Shown here piece after piece: positions 8,317 to 17,830 of a stretch of 64,000 nt of DNA. Under the pieces are notes generated by a model. That model made no database searches. It was not told where the DNA came from and saw only the letters and a list, made by a program, of their open reading frames with translations. This DNA is from Tannerella forsythia. Lineage in GTDB: Bacteria; Bacteroidota; Bacteroidia; Bacteroidales; Tannerellaceae. The first letter of the stretch is position 1. Each line of letters starts with the position of its first letter. The stretch covers positions 1-64,000 of the forward strand of contig NZ_RQYN01000007.1 in NCBI RefSeq assembly GCF_003860135.1, in the 5' to 3' direction. Both the position numbers and the translations under genes were made by a program.

Positions 8317-11300
8317 TTAGAAAGTAATGTTTAATCCGATACTGTATGTTTTCTGTTGAGGATAATACCCGTTGTTTACATCGGGAGCCTCCGGATCAAT
8401 ATACGGCATATGACTCCATGTAAACAAGTTCGATCCTGAAACATAAAGACGCAAATTATCTGCCCCTATCTTCTGTACCATTTTTTTAGGAATGCTGTAT
8501 CCTAATTGAACGCTTTTAAGACGCAGATAAGAGCCGTCGATCAGCCAAAGCGTATTGGCATATCCGTTATTGTCGGGTTCGAGGGTCAGACGCGGATATT
8601 TGGCATTCGGGTTATCCGGCCGCCATGCGCCTTCCATCAGGTAAACGGGAGAGTTTCCGCCTCCGTAGAAAGGACGCGTAAACTGAGTGTTATCCCAACC
8701 TACTCCATGATAAAATCCCATCAACGCGACGTCGGACATGGCTCCGCCCTGAAACAGTGCCGAGAAGTCGAATCCTCTCCAGTCGGCACTCAGATTCAAA
8801 CCGGCAATCAGTTCGGGATAATTGCTTTTGCCGATAAACGTACGGTCTTGATCGTACGTAATTTTTCCATCGCCATTGAGGTCTTTATACTTGATGTCTC
8901 CCGGACGGGTCGGTTTACCTGCCACAACAGCCGAATTGGCAATCTCTTCTTCGCTTTGGAACAGACCCAACGCGATAAAACCTTCTTTTTGTCCGACGGT
9001 ACGTCCGTTATTCTTCTGCCAATAAGGGATATTCGGGCTTTGGTCCCACTTAATTATCTTACTCCGTGCCCAGCTCACATTAGCTTTAATTCGGTAGTTG
9101 AAGTCATTGATGCGGTTATTATGCGAGAGCGTCAATTCAAACCCGCGGCTATCTACAATCCCTTCATTCACGTAGATAGGGTAATACTTTCCGACAGAAG
9201 GCGGATAAGAAGAAGGTTTGCGTAAAATATCGGAAGTCACTTTATAAAACGCGTCGAATTCTACGCCGAGTTTGCCTCCCCAGAACATGGACTCGAGTCC
9301 GAAGTTATAGGTGGTAGCTACTTCCCACAGCATATCGGGACTTGCTACAACATCGGTCATCAAGGCTTTCTGAGAAGCTTCTCCGAAGATAACGGATGCG
9401 TCTTTCGAAATAAACTTCATGTAGCTCAAGTAAGAGAACGGATCCACCGCCGCATCATTCCCCAATTTACCGTATGAAGCTTTTATTTTCAGATCGTCGA
9501 CAAAAGAGAGGTTCGAGTTGTTTTTAAAGAAATCTTCGTTCGAGATTCTCCATCCCAAAGAGAGTGCGGGGAAAAAGTCCCAGCGTTTGTTCTTCGCAAA
9601 TTTATACGATCCGTCATAGCGACCCGACAGTTCGGCCAGATATTTCTGTTTGTAGGCATACGTAATACGTCCGACATAGCCAGCCCGAGGAGATGTTTTG
9701 CTTTCTCCGCCAAACCCTTTTCCGATATCGCTGATCTTATTCATCAGGTCAAGTTCTTCCAAACCGAGAATATCCAGATCAATTCCGGATACGTGAAATT
9801 TATTGAATCTTCTGTCGGAATGCTCATAAAGGAACAATCCGGTCACATCGTGATCGCCGAACGTATTGGCATAGTTGATCGAATACTGCCCGGTAAACCG
9901 GGATGCTCTTCCCATCGACTCCGTCAGAGAAGGTCTTGAGATAGCCTGAAAATTATTTTTAGTGTAAAATTTATCCGTATGCAATTGGGTAATATCAGCC
10001 CCCATCAACTCATACGTATTTTTAAAATTCTTTCCATACGTATAATCATGGTCGTAGCTTAACATTGCTTTGACATGTAAGCCTTTTATATGGGGGATAT
10101 TCCATTTCAAAGAGAGGTTGCTTTGCAGAACCGCCATCGTTGTATTGTTGTATCCCGATAAATCTCTTGCCGCAATCGGGTTCATCGGTATCGGATTCAC
10201 TTTCGAACCGGTAGGAATGCCTTCGTACTCTTTCGGCAGGAAAGGTAAAGCCTTCACCGCTTGCCTGAGAATGCTGTAACTGTAAGCACTTCCTTCGATA
10301 CCACCGCCTTTTCCTGCGTCTAAAGCCGGAGCTTTTCTTTCTTCCAACCGGGCACCAATATCTAACGATAAAGACAGGTTTTTCGTGATATTGGCGTCTA
10401 CATTGCTACGAATGTTATAGCGTTCGAAATCGAAATTCTTGATATTTCCCTTCTGATTATAATACCCGGCCATAACGTAGTACTTCACATTTTCATTTCC
10501 TCCGTTTACGGCAATATTATGATGTTGGGTATGTCCTGTCTGGAAAATTTCATCCAGCCAATTCGTATTTCCCAGTTTACCGCTCGGATCTCCGTTTCTC
10601 ATTTTATTCACGTCATCTTCCGTAAACAAAGGATCTCTTCCGTCCATTTCGCGGGCTTTGTTATAGTAATACGCATATTGAGGCCCATCAAGGAATTTCG
10701 GGAAAGCGGTATTCTCGTTGGACGAAAAACTTGTTGAATACGTGATTTTTGGCTTCTGAGCAACACCTTTTCTTGTAGTAACGAGAATGACTCCATTGGC
10801 CGCCTGCATTCCATATACCGCTGCTGCCGAAGCATCTTTCAGGATGGTAACAGACTCAATTTCATACGGGTCAAGTTGATTATACGAACGCTGCACCCCG
10901 TCTACCAAAATAATCGGAGCATTGTTTCCGGTCGTTGAAAATCCTCTTACCAAGATACTGGCATCGTCACTACCCGGCTGCCCCGAAACCTGCGTAGAGG
11001 TAATACCCGGCAAACGCCCGGTAAGCATCGAAGAGATGTTCGATACGGGATTCTTTAACAGATCTTTTCCCTGAATCTGTACGACAGAGCCGGTAACACT
11101 GACTTTCTTCTGCGTACCGTAACCGACAACGACGACTTCGTCCAGAAGTTTGGTGTCGTCTTCGAGCACAATGGAAAAATCTTTCCGGTTTCTGACCGTA
11201 ATTTCCTGCGTCACATAACCAATGTACGAGATCTGAAGAACGGCCTTTTCTGATACCTCGAGCGAAAAGCGACCGTCGATGTCGGTGATCACGCCGTGGC

Positions 11301-11781
11301 CTGTGCCTTTCTCCACAACATTGGCGCCAATGACCGGCTGCCCTTCAGCATCGACCACTTTTCCGCTGATACGCCTCGAAGCCTGAGTAACGGATTGTTT
11401 AACGGCCTCTTGTTTGTCTTTCGAAAGGACGATATAAGAACCGTCGATTCGATACTTGATGCCGGAATTGCCAAACAATTCCTGCAAGGTCTCCCGAATC
11501 CCCCGCTGACGTACATGGACGGAATACTCGCGCTTCATGTCTACATCGCCCGAGTAAACGAACAAATAGCCGGACTGAGATTCGATTTCATGGATAATCT
11601 GTTCGAGGCGAACGTTGTTTTTTTCGAGCGAGAGTTTGTTTTCCTGCTCCGACAATACACCGGCATGTACGCTGCCGGAAGCCAGCAGAAACGACAGCAC
11701 AAACACGTTCGTACATCGAAACAGGTTTCTCAATAAAGGATTCCGTTTACCCGGGTCCTTCGATAAATGTTTTTTTGTCAT
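8317..11781 (-). CDS. SusC/RagA TonB-dependent outer-membrane transporter with STN signalling domain
   Basis: 1154 residues. Order: signal peptide (to about 41), an STN secretin/TonB short domain (about 50-115; NNVRLEQIIHEIESQSGYLF), a carboxypeptidase-regulatory-like domain (about 135-215; GKVVDAEGQPVIGANVVEKG), the TonB-linked VVVGYGTQKK stretch and plug (about 220-340; ILVDGVQR, ILKDASAAAVYG), then the 22-strand barrel to a terminal Phe (IGLNITF). Imports an oligosaccharide or glycoconjugate with SusD. The STN domain is the part that normally signals to a FecR-type anti-sigma factor, which is encoded just upstream. Confidence 0.97.
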   Translation of the reverse strand: MTKKHLSKDPGKRNPLLRNLFRCTNVFVLSFLLASGSVHAGVLSEQENKLSLEKNNVRLEQIIHEIESQSGYLFVYSGDVDMKREYSVHVRQRGIRETLQELFGNSGIKYRIDGSYIVLSKDKQEAVKQSVTQASRRISGKVVDAEGQPVIGANVVEKGTGHGVITDIDGRFSLEVSEKAVLQISYIGYVTQEITVRNRKDFSIVLEDDTKLLDEVVVVGYGTQKKVSVTGSVVQIQGKDLLKNPVSNISSMLTGRLPGITSTQVSGQPGSDDASILVRGFSTTGNNAPIILVDGVQRSYNQLDPYEIESVTILKDASAAAVYGMQAANGVILVTTRKGVAQKPKITYSTSFSSNENTAFPKFLDGPQYAYYYNKAREMDGRDPLFTEDDVNKMRNGDPSGKLGNTNWLDEIFQTGHTQHHNIAVNGGNENVKYYVMAGYYNQKGNIKNFDFERYNIRSNVDANITKNLSLSLDIGARLEERKAPALDAGKGGGIEGSAYSYSILRQAVKALPFLPKEYEGIPTGSKVNPIPMNPIAARDLSGYNNTTMAVLQSNLSLKWNIPHIKGLHVKAMLSYDHDYTYGKNFKNTYELMGADITQLHTDKFYTKNNFQAISRPSLTESMGRASRFTGQYSINYANTFGDHDVTGLFLYEHSDRRFNKFHVSGIDLDILGLEELDLMNKISDIGKGFGGESKTSPRAGYVGRITYAYKQKYLAELSGRYDGSYKFAKNKRWDFFPALSLGWRISNEDFFKNNSNLSFVDDLKIKASYGKLGNDAAVDPFSYLSYMKFISKDASVIFGEASQKALMTDVVASPDMLWEVATTYNFGLESMFWGGKLGVEFDAFYKVTSDILRKPSSYPPSVGKYYPIYVNEGIVDSRGFELTLSHNNRINDFNYRIKANVSWARSKIIKWDQSPNIPYWQKNNGRTVGQKEGFIALGLFQSEEEIANSAVVAGKPTRPGDIKYKDLNGDGKITYDQDRTFIGKSNYPELIAGLNLSADWRGFDFSALFQGGAMSDVALMGFYHGVGWDNTQFTRPFYGGGNSPVYLMEGAWRPDNPNAKYPRLTLEPDNNGYANTLWLIDGSYLRLKSVQLGYSIPKKMVQKIGADNLRLYVSGSNLFTWSHMPYIDPEAPDVNNGYYPQQKTYSIGLNITF

Positions 11782-11829
11782 GTTGTTAAATGTTTTATTT
11801 ATGATGGATTAGATATTTAGCATGAACTC

Positions 11830-12777
11830 TCAGCGAATATAAATGACCGATTCGGCATCGTCACGTTCAAACACATAACGCTCTTCCTGTTGCAGCAAAC
11901 GCAATACATTTTCTACTCCGTCCGATATGCGGAACTTCCCGCTGAAAACTTTCCGCCCGATCCGTTCGTTTTCGATCCGGATCGTAATGCCGTAACATTT
12001 TTCGAGGCGAGACATCAATTCTGCAAAAGGAATGTTCCGGAAACAAAGCAGCCCTTCGCGCCAACGGTAGCTTTCGTACTCGTCGATCGAAGTAACCGCC
12101 AGCCGTCCGTTTGACTCGACCGCTTTCTGATTCGGTACAAGCGTAATGGGATGAGCCGGATCGTCCGCAGACATAATTTCGACAGCCCCCTCCATCAACG
12201 CTGTGGAGAAAACGTCCGAACCGTGATAAGATTCGACGTTAAACTTTGTCCCCAGCACATTGATATCGTAGCGTTCGGTACGCACAACAAAAGGATGACG
12301 CGCATCGTGAGCTACCTCGAAATAAGCCTCGCCGTCGAGCTGCACTTCACGCACGTCGTCCGAAAAATACGAAGGATAGGTGATAACCGAACGAGCATTG
12401 AGCCAAACGTTCGTTCCGTCCGGCAAACGAAGATTCGCGCGTTGTCCGGCCGGAACGGTAAGCGTATGCCTTGCCGATCTTACTTCGTTCATCTTCGCCG
12501 AGTAAACCGAAAAAGCGATCCCGGCAACTACAGCGGCCACAGCAGCCATTTTCAGCAATTCTACCCCTACTCTACGATAAAGTCTCCGTTGTTTTTTAGC
12601 ACGCAGGATAGCTTCTTCCTCTTCTTTTTCTGACAAGATCAGTGCATCGAAAAAAGCACGTTCGGACATCAGCTCTTTCATGTGCTCCTCCGACTCCGCC
12701 AGCCATTCCTTGACCGACCATACCTCTTCGGACGTAGCCGTTCCGTCGAAAAAACTATGTAACGTTTCGCGTTTCAT
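11830..12777 (-). CDS. FecR-family anti-sigma factor
   Basis: A 315-residue inner-membrane regulator. The cytoplasmic N-terminus (about 1-72) holds an acidic helix and ends in basic residues. One membrane segment follows (about 74-92; MAAVAAVVAGIAFSVY), then the periplasmic FecR domain (LTVPAGQRANLRLPDGTNVWLNA, VQLDGEAYFEVAHD, INVLGTKFNV) and a C-terminal DUF4974-like domain (FAELMSRLEKCYGITI). It would hold an ECF sigma factor until the STN domain of the adjacent SusC signals substrate. No sigma gene precedes it: the upstream 324 bases are non-coding and the next gene encodes an unrelated exported protein. Confidence 0.93.
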   Translation of the reverse strand: MKRETLHSFFDGTATSEEVWSVKEWLAESEEHMKELMSERAFFDALILSEKEEEEAILRAKKQRRLYRRVGVELLKMAAVAAVVAGIAFSVYSAKMNEVRSARHTLTVPAGQRANLRLPDGTNVWLNARSVITYPSYFSDDVREVQLDGEAYFEVAHDARHPFVVRTERYDINVLGTKFNVESYHGSDVFSTALMEGAVEIMSADDPAHPITLVPNQKAVESNGRLAVTSIDEYESYRWREGLLCFRNIPFAELMSRLEKCYGITIRIENERIGRKVFSGKFRISDGVENVLRLLQQEERYVFERDDAESVIYIR

Positions 12778-13101
12778 TTATTATCGTTTGTGTATAAAGC
12801 AAACGTTTAGACATAAACCCTAAATAAAACCCGAAAAAAACGAACTCCTTATTTTTATATATCAAATAAACTGTGGAAAATTTTCATCCTGATTTTCAGA
12901 AAACGACATAAAATAAAACACTGGATTCCAGACATTCCAAAACAAATAAAAGATATTTACGAATTTTCAAAAAGAATCAAATGGGCAGAACGGATTTCTC
13001 AAGGTTGAAAAACATGTAGGGCGAAAATAGGCAAAAGAGAAGGTGCCCTGATTAATTCCGAACACCCACTTTCTTGATTTTGTATTCTAAGACAACTCTT
13101 C
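12778..13101. other. AT-rich intergenic region upstream of fecR, with an inverted repeat
   Basis: No reading frame looks real here, so no sigma factor fragment is left. Eight bases before the FecR start codon lies the inverted repeat CGTTTG (12785-12790), 9 bases, CAAACG (12800-12805), placed where an operator or a sigma-specific promoter could sit. I see no good TAnnTTTG box on the minus strand, which would fit use of an ECF sigma factor. Confidence 0.45.
13036..13077 (-). terminator. Weak terminator candidate
   Basis: An imperfect inverted repeat (AGAGAAGGTGCC against the AACACCCACTTTCTT side) lies 25 bases after the stop codon of the gene at 13102-13683. On the minus strand it is followed by a short TTTT run. 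The stem has internal mismatches. Confidence 0.35.
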
Positions 13102-13683
13102 TTACTCCGATACGGTAAATCCTTCGGGAACCGTAAATTTCTCGGCCGGAACTTCGACATTTTCCTGTACTTCAACGGCCTCTTCGACCACCGTCATCCC
13201 GCCAACCTGCGTTTCCGTCTTCAACGGAATGCCTTTCCAGAGCCACAACGTCGCCTGAAACGTCTGTCCCATCTCGGTCAGTTCCAACGAAACTTTTTTG
13301 CACGGACGATCCAAGAAGGTTTCTTCGCCCAATTCCTGATATTTATACTTTTCTTTTTGCTCATCCGTCAGCGTCAGAAAGTTGTCTAATTTATCAGGCT
13401 TTTCCATCCGCTGAACAGTCTTTGCGTCCAAATCAATACTGGCAATCGAATTACCCTCATCGAGCGTACGCATATTCTTCTCGGTACCGGCAACGTTAAC
13501 CGTCGTCTCTACCGCTTCCATCTTCCCATAATCATCGAAATACAATATGCTTTCGACTTTCTGCCCCATTACATTCGACACCTTCTTAACGATGCCCGAT
13601 TTGATTTCATACTTGGCCTCCTGTGCCGTTATCATCCCTACTGCTGCTATCAACAGCATCATTACAAACCATGTTTTTTTCAT
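13102..13683 (-). CDS. Small exported protein, DUF4412-like
   Basis: 193 residues with a cleavable signal peptide (MMLLIAAVGMITAQEA). The mature part alternates beta strands (YEIKSGIVKKVSNVMG, ESILYFDDYGK, FLDRPCKKVSLEL, ATLWLWKGIPLKTE), the pattern of periplasmic LolA/LolB-like or DUF4412 proteins. No catalytic motif is visible and it has a single Cys outside the signal peptide. It follows the beta-helix lipoprotein gene by 110 bases on the same strand and may be co-transcribed. Function unknown. Confidence 0.75.
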   Translation of the reverse strand: MKKTWFVMMLLIAAVGMITAQEAKYEIKSGIVKKVSNVMGQKVESILYFDDYGKMEAVETTVNVAGTEKNMRTLDEGNSIASIDLDAKTVQRMEKPDKLDNFLTLTDEQKEKYKYQELGEETFLDRPCKKVSLELTEMGQTFQATLWLWKGIPLKTETQVGGMTVVEEAVEVQENVEVPAEKFTVPEGFTVSE

Positions 13684-13793
13684 CTTCTTTCGGTTTTTAG
13701 TGTTAATAACTCATTTTGTTTCTTCACATCTTCCGCTGCACGTGCCCAACGGATTCCGTGTTTTCTATGAAACAATCCGAAAAGAAAAATGGT

Positions 13794-15299
13794 TCATTTC
13801 TTCTTTTTTTCTTCTTGATAAACGTATTCGTAAGCGCCGATCGACGGGCCGGTAGTGTTATTCAGACGGCCGACTCCGTAGCGGTCGGTCGGATACCGTG
13901 CCGTTACGGCACGGTCGGCCCCGCTGATTCCAACGGATTTGTTCGCCAACCGGAAGTCAAACGCATAAGCATCATCCTCGCTTCCGGTGCGGATATACGT
14001 TGGTCTCCGGTTGAAGATGCACTGAACGAAGCGCGGGTTATCCGTTATTTTTTTCGTCTGGATAAGGCATGAATTAAAATGATAGTTGAATCCATCCCCA
14101 CCTTCGGGACGGTTATCTTTCGTAAAAAATGAGATTTCCCCCCGGTAAAGTTTTGTCGTATCGTCATGCAGGCTTCCGTCGATGATGCAGTTGTCGAAAG
14201 CGGCCTGTCGTATCGGAAGATGCACCGATCGATTATTAATTTTCGCCGTATCGGAAAGTACCAGTGCAGCCACCCGTTTACGTGGCGCCAGCTTCATGTA
14301 GTTCGCTATCGTGCAATGCGTGAACTGATAGAAACCGCCGATGAGACAGACGGTGTTTTCGGCCGCGTTCGTAAATTCACTGTTCGACGCTTCGATGCGG
14401 CAGTTAACGGCTGTCAGCAGGCTGCCTTGGCTGTTCGTGATCTGCGAATCGTGGATGCGGATTTTCAGGTTATCCGGAGTCGATTCGTGGAAAAACAATC
14501 CGGAGGTCGTATTTTTTACGATCACCTGTTCAAACTCGTTATCGAAGCTCGATGCCCCAAAGTAAATACCGCCCCATTGTCCCGGTATGCGGTCGTAAGC
14601 CAAAGTGACGTTGGTATAGATACTGTCTAAACGGTCGCCACGGAAAACGATCGGTTTCTCACGCGTCCCTTTAGCCTTGATATTGCCGGAGACGATCAAG
14701 TTGGCATGCTTGTGAAAATAAAGCGTAGCACCCGGTTGCAGCGTAACGGTCACCCCTTCGGCAACGACCAGACTGTCGTAGATAAGGTAAGGACGATCGG
14801 CCGTGAGCGTCGTATTTTGGGTGTACGTCACCCCGCCTTTGAGCAGATGTACATCCTGTCCGCAAGCCTGCAACAGTACGGATTGTCTGACACCGTTCGT
14901 ATAGAACAGTATGGAATCTTCGACAATCATCGGTTGATCGGAGTTGTTCGGATCAACCGTCACCTCGACAAGGATATAGAGGCTGTCTCGCTTCCAGATG
15001 TCGATGTCGCGAAACGAGCTGCCTTTCCGGCCGTCTACATTGATACGGAATCCGCTCTTTCCGGGATTAGCGAGCGACACCGACTCGATACGCAGATTCT
15101 CGTTGTGCGGGTTATAGACCTTGAAGTGCTTCGTGGCCGAACCGATCGTGGTAAATACGGTATCGAACGAAAGCGTATCGGTCGAAAAACCAAGTCGGAG
15201 GTTGGGGTTGGTCGAATAATCGCCTACCCCTTCACAACCGACGGTCAGGTTGATAAACAACCCGATCAATAAACTAAAAATGATAAACTTTTTCTCCAC
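13794..15299 (-). CDS. Lipoprotein with right-handed beta-helix fold
   Basis: A 501-residue lipoprotein (lipobox LTVGC). The N-terminal quarter (about 30-150) is an immunoglobulin-like beta domain (FDTVFTTIGSATKHFKVYN). It is followed by a long region of repeating short strands typical of a parallel beta-helix (VTVTLQPGATLYFHKHANLIVSG, IHDSQITNSQGSLLTAVNCRI, FTHCTIANYM, FDNCIIDGS). The end reads GPSIGAYEY, common in polysaccharide-binding helices of Bacteroidales. It ends in a charged KKKK tail. No lyase residues can be assigned. It follows pepD by 49 bases and is probably in the same transcript. Likely an envelope-anchored structural or binding protein. Confidence 0.8.
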   Translation of the reverse strand: MEKKFIIFSLLIGLFINLTVGCEGVGDYSTNPNLRLGFSTDTLSFDTVFTTIGSATKHFKVYNPHNENLRIESVSLANPGKSGFRINVDGRKGSSFRDIDIWKRDSLYILVEVTVDPNNSDQPMIVEDSILFYTNGVRQSVLLQACGQDVHLLKGGVTYTQNTTLTADRPYLIYDSLVVAEGVTVTLQPGATLYFHKHANLIVSGNIKAKGTREKPIVFRGDRLDSIYTNVTLAYDRIPGQWGGIYFGASSFDNEFEQVIVKNTTSGLFFHESTPDNLKIRIHDSQITNSQGSLLTAVNCRIEASNSEFTNAAENTVCLIGGFYQFTHCTIANYMKLAPRKRVAALVLSDTAKINNRSVHLPIRQAAFDNCIIDGSLHDDTTKLYRGEISFFTKDNRPEGGDGFNYHFNSCLIQTKKITDNPRFVQCIFNRRPTYIRTGSEDDAYAFDFRLANKSVGISGADRAVTARYPTDRYGVGRLNNTTGPSIGAYEYVYQEEKKKK

Positions 15300-15348
15300 T
15301 TTGTCTTAGCGTTCTACCGTAATAGAACGCCTTTTTGCGCGGAATATT

Positions 15349-16806
15349 TTATGCGGGAATGTTTTTCAGCACCTCAAGCAAATGTTTCCACCACAAATCG
15401 ACAGTGGCAATCTCGATCCGCTCCGTGGGCGAGTGTACGTCGCGCAACGTCGGGCCGAAAGAAATCATGTCCAGATAAGGATACTTTTCGAGGAACAATC
15501 CGCATTCAAGTCCGGCGTGAATCGCCATAATTTGCGCTTCCTTACCGAACAGCCTGCGATACGTCTCCTGAGCCACCTTCAAAATCTCCGAGTTCGGGTT
15601 CGGCGCCCATCCCGGATAGCCTTCGCCGTGCTGTACTTCGGCACCGGCCAGCAGGAACACGGAGGCAACCTGATCGGCCACGGCATTCTTCGCCGACTCG
15701 AGCGAGCTGCGCTGACTTGTACCTACGACGATCTTGCCACTCTCCGGCATCTTCACCGACGCCAAGTTGGTCGATGTTTCCACCAGTCCTTCGATGTCTT
15801 GGCTCATCCCCATCACGCCGTGCGGGCAGGCGAGCAACGAACGAATCAATCGCGTGGCCATTTCCTTCGGCATGCATGTCTTCGGCGCTTCAACCGTCTC
15901 CATCGTCATGCGCACGTTCGGGTCGACGTGTTTGAGTTCATTCTCCACATCGGCCTGAAAACGGTTCAGCAACACGCGCACCGGCTCACGGTCTTCATCT
16001 TTCAGACCGATAACGGCATAAGCCTCGCGGGCAATCGCATTGTGCAGATTTCCTCCTTCGACAGCGGCAAGTGCCATGTCGAACTTCTTATCCAAGGTAT
16101 AAAGGAAACGCGCCATGATTTTGTTGGCATTTCCGAGTTGCTTGTGAATATCACCTCCCGAATGCCCGCCGTTCAAACCCGTAACAACGATCTTGAAATA
16201 CTGTAACGAGGCCGGTACAGAAGCTGGTTCGTACGTGAATGTCGCGACTGTTCCTTTACCGCCGGCACATCCCATAAAGAGCTGTCCTTCGTCTTCGCTG
16301 TCGAGGTTGAGCAGAATTTTTCCGGTCATAAAGCCTTCGGCCAATGCCGCCGCGCCGGTCAGACCCGTCTCTTCATCGACCGTGAAGAGGCATTCGATCG
16401 GGCCGTGCTCAATATTGTCAGACGCCAGCAACGCCAGTTCGGCCGCCATACCGATTCCGTTGTCGGCCCCCAGCGTCGTCCCTTTCGCACGCAGCCATTC
16501 GCCGTCGATAACCGTTTCTATGGGGTCGTTATCGAAATCGTGCGTTACGTCGTTATTCTTTTCACAAACCATGTCCATGTGCGACTGTAATACGACGGTC
16601 GGCAATTTCTCATATCCGGGTGTAGCAGCTTTTGAAATAAGGATATTTCCCACGGAGTCTTTCTTGATCGGGAGGTTGTGTTGAGCGGCAAAGTCTTCTA
16701 AATACCGAATGATTTTTCCCTCTTTCTTCGATGGGCGAGGCACTTGAGTGATTTCGTAAAAATACTTCCACACGACGGCGGGCTGTAAATCTAAAATTGT
16801 CTTCAT
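15349..16806 (-). CDS. pepD: Aminoacyl-histidine dipeptidase (cytosol non-specific dipeptidase), M20 family
   Basis: 485 residues, the normal length of PepD. Zinc-site motifs of M20 peptidases are present: LQSHMDMVCE (His and Asp, about 80), GADNGIG (metal-bridging Asp, about 119), VDEETGLTGA (catalytic Glu pair, about 149) and a C-terminal HAGLECGLF. NGGHSGGDIH marks the dimerisation or lid region. A cytosolic enzyme that splits dipeptides, including those with histidine; useful to an organism living on peptides. First gene of a three-gene minus-strand group with the beta-helix lipoprotein and the DUF4412-like gene. Confidence 0.95.
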   Translation of the reverse strand: MKTILDLQPAVVWKYFYEITQVPRPSKKEGKIIRYLEDFAAQHNLPIKKDSVGNILISKAATPGYEKLPTVVLQSHMDMVCEKNNDVTHDFDNDPIETVIDGEWLRAKGTTLGADNGIGMAAELALLASDNIEHGPIECLFTVDEETGLTGAAALAEGFMTGKILLNLDSEDEGQLFMGCAGGKGTVATFTYEPASVPASLQYFKIVVTGLNGGHSGGDIHKQLGNANKIMARFLYTLDKKFDMALAAVEGGNLHNAIAREAYAVIGLKDEDREPVRVLLNRFQADVENELKHVDPNVRMTMETVEAPKTCMPKEMATRLIRSLLACPHGVMGMSQDIEGLVETSTNLASVKMPESGKIVVGTSQRSSLESAKNAVADQVASVFLLAGAEVQHGEGYPGWAPNPNSEILKVAQETYRRLFGKEAQIMAIHAGLECGLFLEKYPYLDMISFGPTLRDVHSPTERIEIATVDLWWKHLLEVLKNIPA

Positions 16807-16922
16807 GTTTTTAATTATTTACACATTGATTTAAACCGTTAATATTGTTGAAGATACAAGTATCAAACGAAAAAAAAAACAGAAATATTCGCAAAAAGGA
16901 ACGTTCTATTTGGCGAAACTTG

Positions 16923-16930
16923 TATCTTTG
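16923..16930 (+). promoter_or_regulatory. -7 promoter box TATCTTTG
   Basis: Exact match to the Bacteroidetes TAnnTTTG box, 20 bases before the start codon at 16951, giving a short leader. No well-spaced TTTG -33 box. Confidence 0.7.
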
Positions 16931-16950
16931 CGTCCACAAAGATAAGAAAA

Positions 16951-17178
16951 ATGTTTATCACGCTAACAATAGGAACAGCAATTATTATTTTGACTATTTG
17001 TGTCGTTCTGCTCTGCGTAAGGGTCATTTTTAAAAAGGACGGACATTTTCCGAATACACACATCGACAGCAGCCTCGCTTTGCGCGAGCAGGGGATTTGC
17101 TGCGCAAGAACACAGGACAGGCAAGCTGCACGTCATAAAAACCTTGCAGAGCGCATGAAAGAAATGAATATAAATTAA
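16951..17178 (+). CDS. Small single-span membrane protein
   Basis: 75 residues. One N-terminal membrane helix (about 4-27; TLTIGTAIIILTICVVLLCV), then a basic cytoplasmic tail with the motif GHFPNTHID, a Cys pair (GICCART) and a charged helix (NLAERMKEMN). It has its own promoter box and runs 14 bases into the OmpH/Skp-like gene, so the two form an operon. I recognise the general look of small Bacteroidales membrane proteins but no named family. The Cys pair recalls redox or metal sites, without proof. Confidence 0.75.
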   Translation: MFITLTIGTAIIILTICVVLLCVRVIFKKDGHFPNTHIDSSLALREQGICCARTQDRQAARHKNLAERMKEMNIN

Positions 17179-17192
17179 ATTTTGGCTGATAT

Positions 17193-17801
17193 ATGAAGAA
17201 TAATGTAAACTATGTGATCCAAGGGATTCTCGCGATTGCCGTGATTATCCTGTTTGTAATGTATTTCTCCGGGAAAAAGAGCGGTACTCCCGCCCTGAGT
17301 ACGACAACCGAGTCGGGCGAACAGATTGCCGGCTTTCCGGTGGCGTATATTAATGTAGATTCATTATTACTAAAGTACAATTTCTCTATCGACCTGAACG
17401 AGCAGATTCTGAAAAAGCAGGAGAACGCGCGTGCCAACTACACACAAAAAGCACGCAGTTTGCAATCGGAAGCCGAAGAATTCCAGTACAAGTTGCAAAA
17501 CGGCGCATTTGCTACGCGCGAACGGGCGGAGCAGGAACAACAGCGCCTGATGAAAAAACAACAGGAACTGCAAGAACTCGACAGCCGATTGACACAGGAA
17601 CTGATGGAACAGACACAAGCCATGAACGAGCAATTGCGTGATACGGTAGTACACTACCTGAAACAATACAATCAGGACAAAGGCTATCAGATCATTTTCA
17701 GCAATACGGCCGGCAGTCCGATCTTCTTGGCAGACGATGCTTATAATATCACAAACGAAATCGTGGAATACCTGAACAAACGGTATTCGGGCGCGAAGTA
17801 A
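17193..17801 (+). CDS. OmpH/Skp-family periplasmic chaperone-like protein
   Basis: 202 residues. An uncleaved-looking N-terminal helix (about 8-25; YVIQGILAIAVIILFVMYF) anchors a long coiled coil (about 70-150, Gln/Glu/Lys-rich with heptads) between two short beta parts (FPVAYINVDSLLLKYN; YQIIFSNTAGSPIFLADDAYNIT). This is the jellyfish-tentacle plan of OmpH/Skp, which holds unfolded outer-membrane proteins. A membrane-tethered form is usual for some Bacteroidetes copies. Second gene of the small operon and followed by a strong terminator. Confidence 0.88.
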   Translation: MKNNVNYVIQGILAIAVIILFVMYFSGKKSGTPALSTTTESGEQIAGFPVAYINVDSLLLKYNFSIDLNEQILKKQENARANYTQKARSLQSEAEEFQYKLQNGAFATRERAEQEQQRLMKKQQELQELDSRLTQELMEQTQAMNEQLRDTVVHYLKQYNQDKGYQIIFSNTAGSPIFLADDAYNITNEIVEYLNKRYSGAK

Positions 17802-17830
17802 AACAGAGAAGTCAAAAATAAAATCAAATA

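Noticed and set aside
12778-13101. Hidden ECF sigma factor upstream of FecR
   Set aside because: AT-rich sequence with stops in all frames; no sigma-70 region 2 or 4 remnants seen.
16951-17178. NqrM-type NQR maturation factor
   Set aside because: Size and single helix are similar, but the four-Cys pattern of NqrM is absent.
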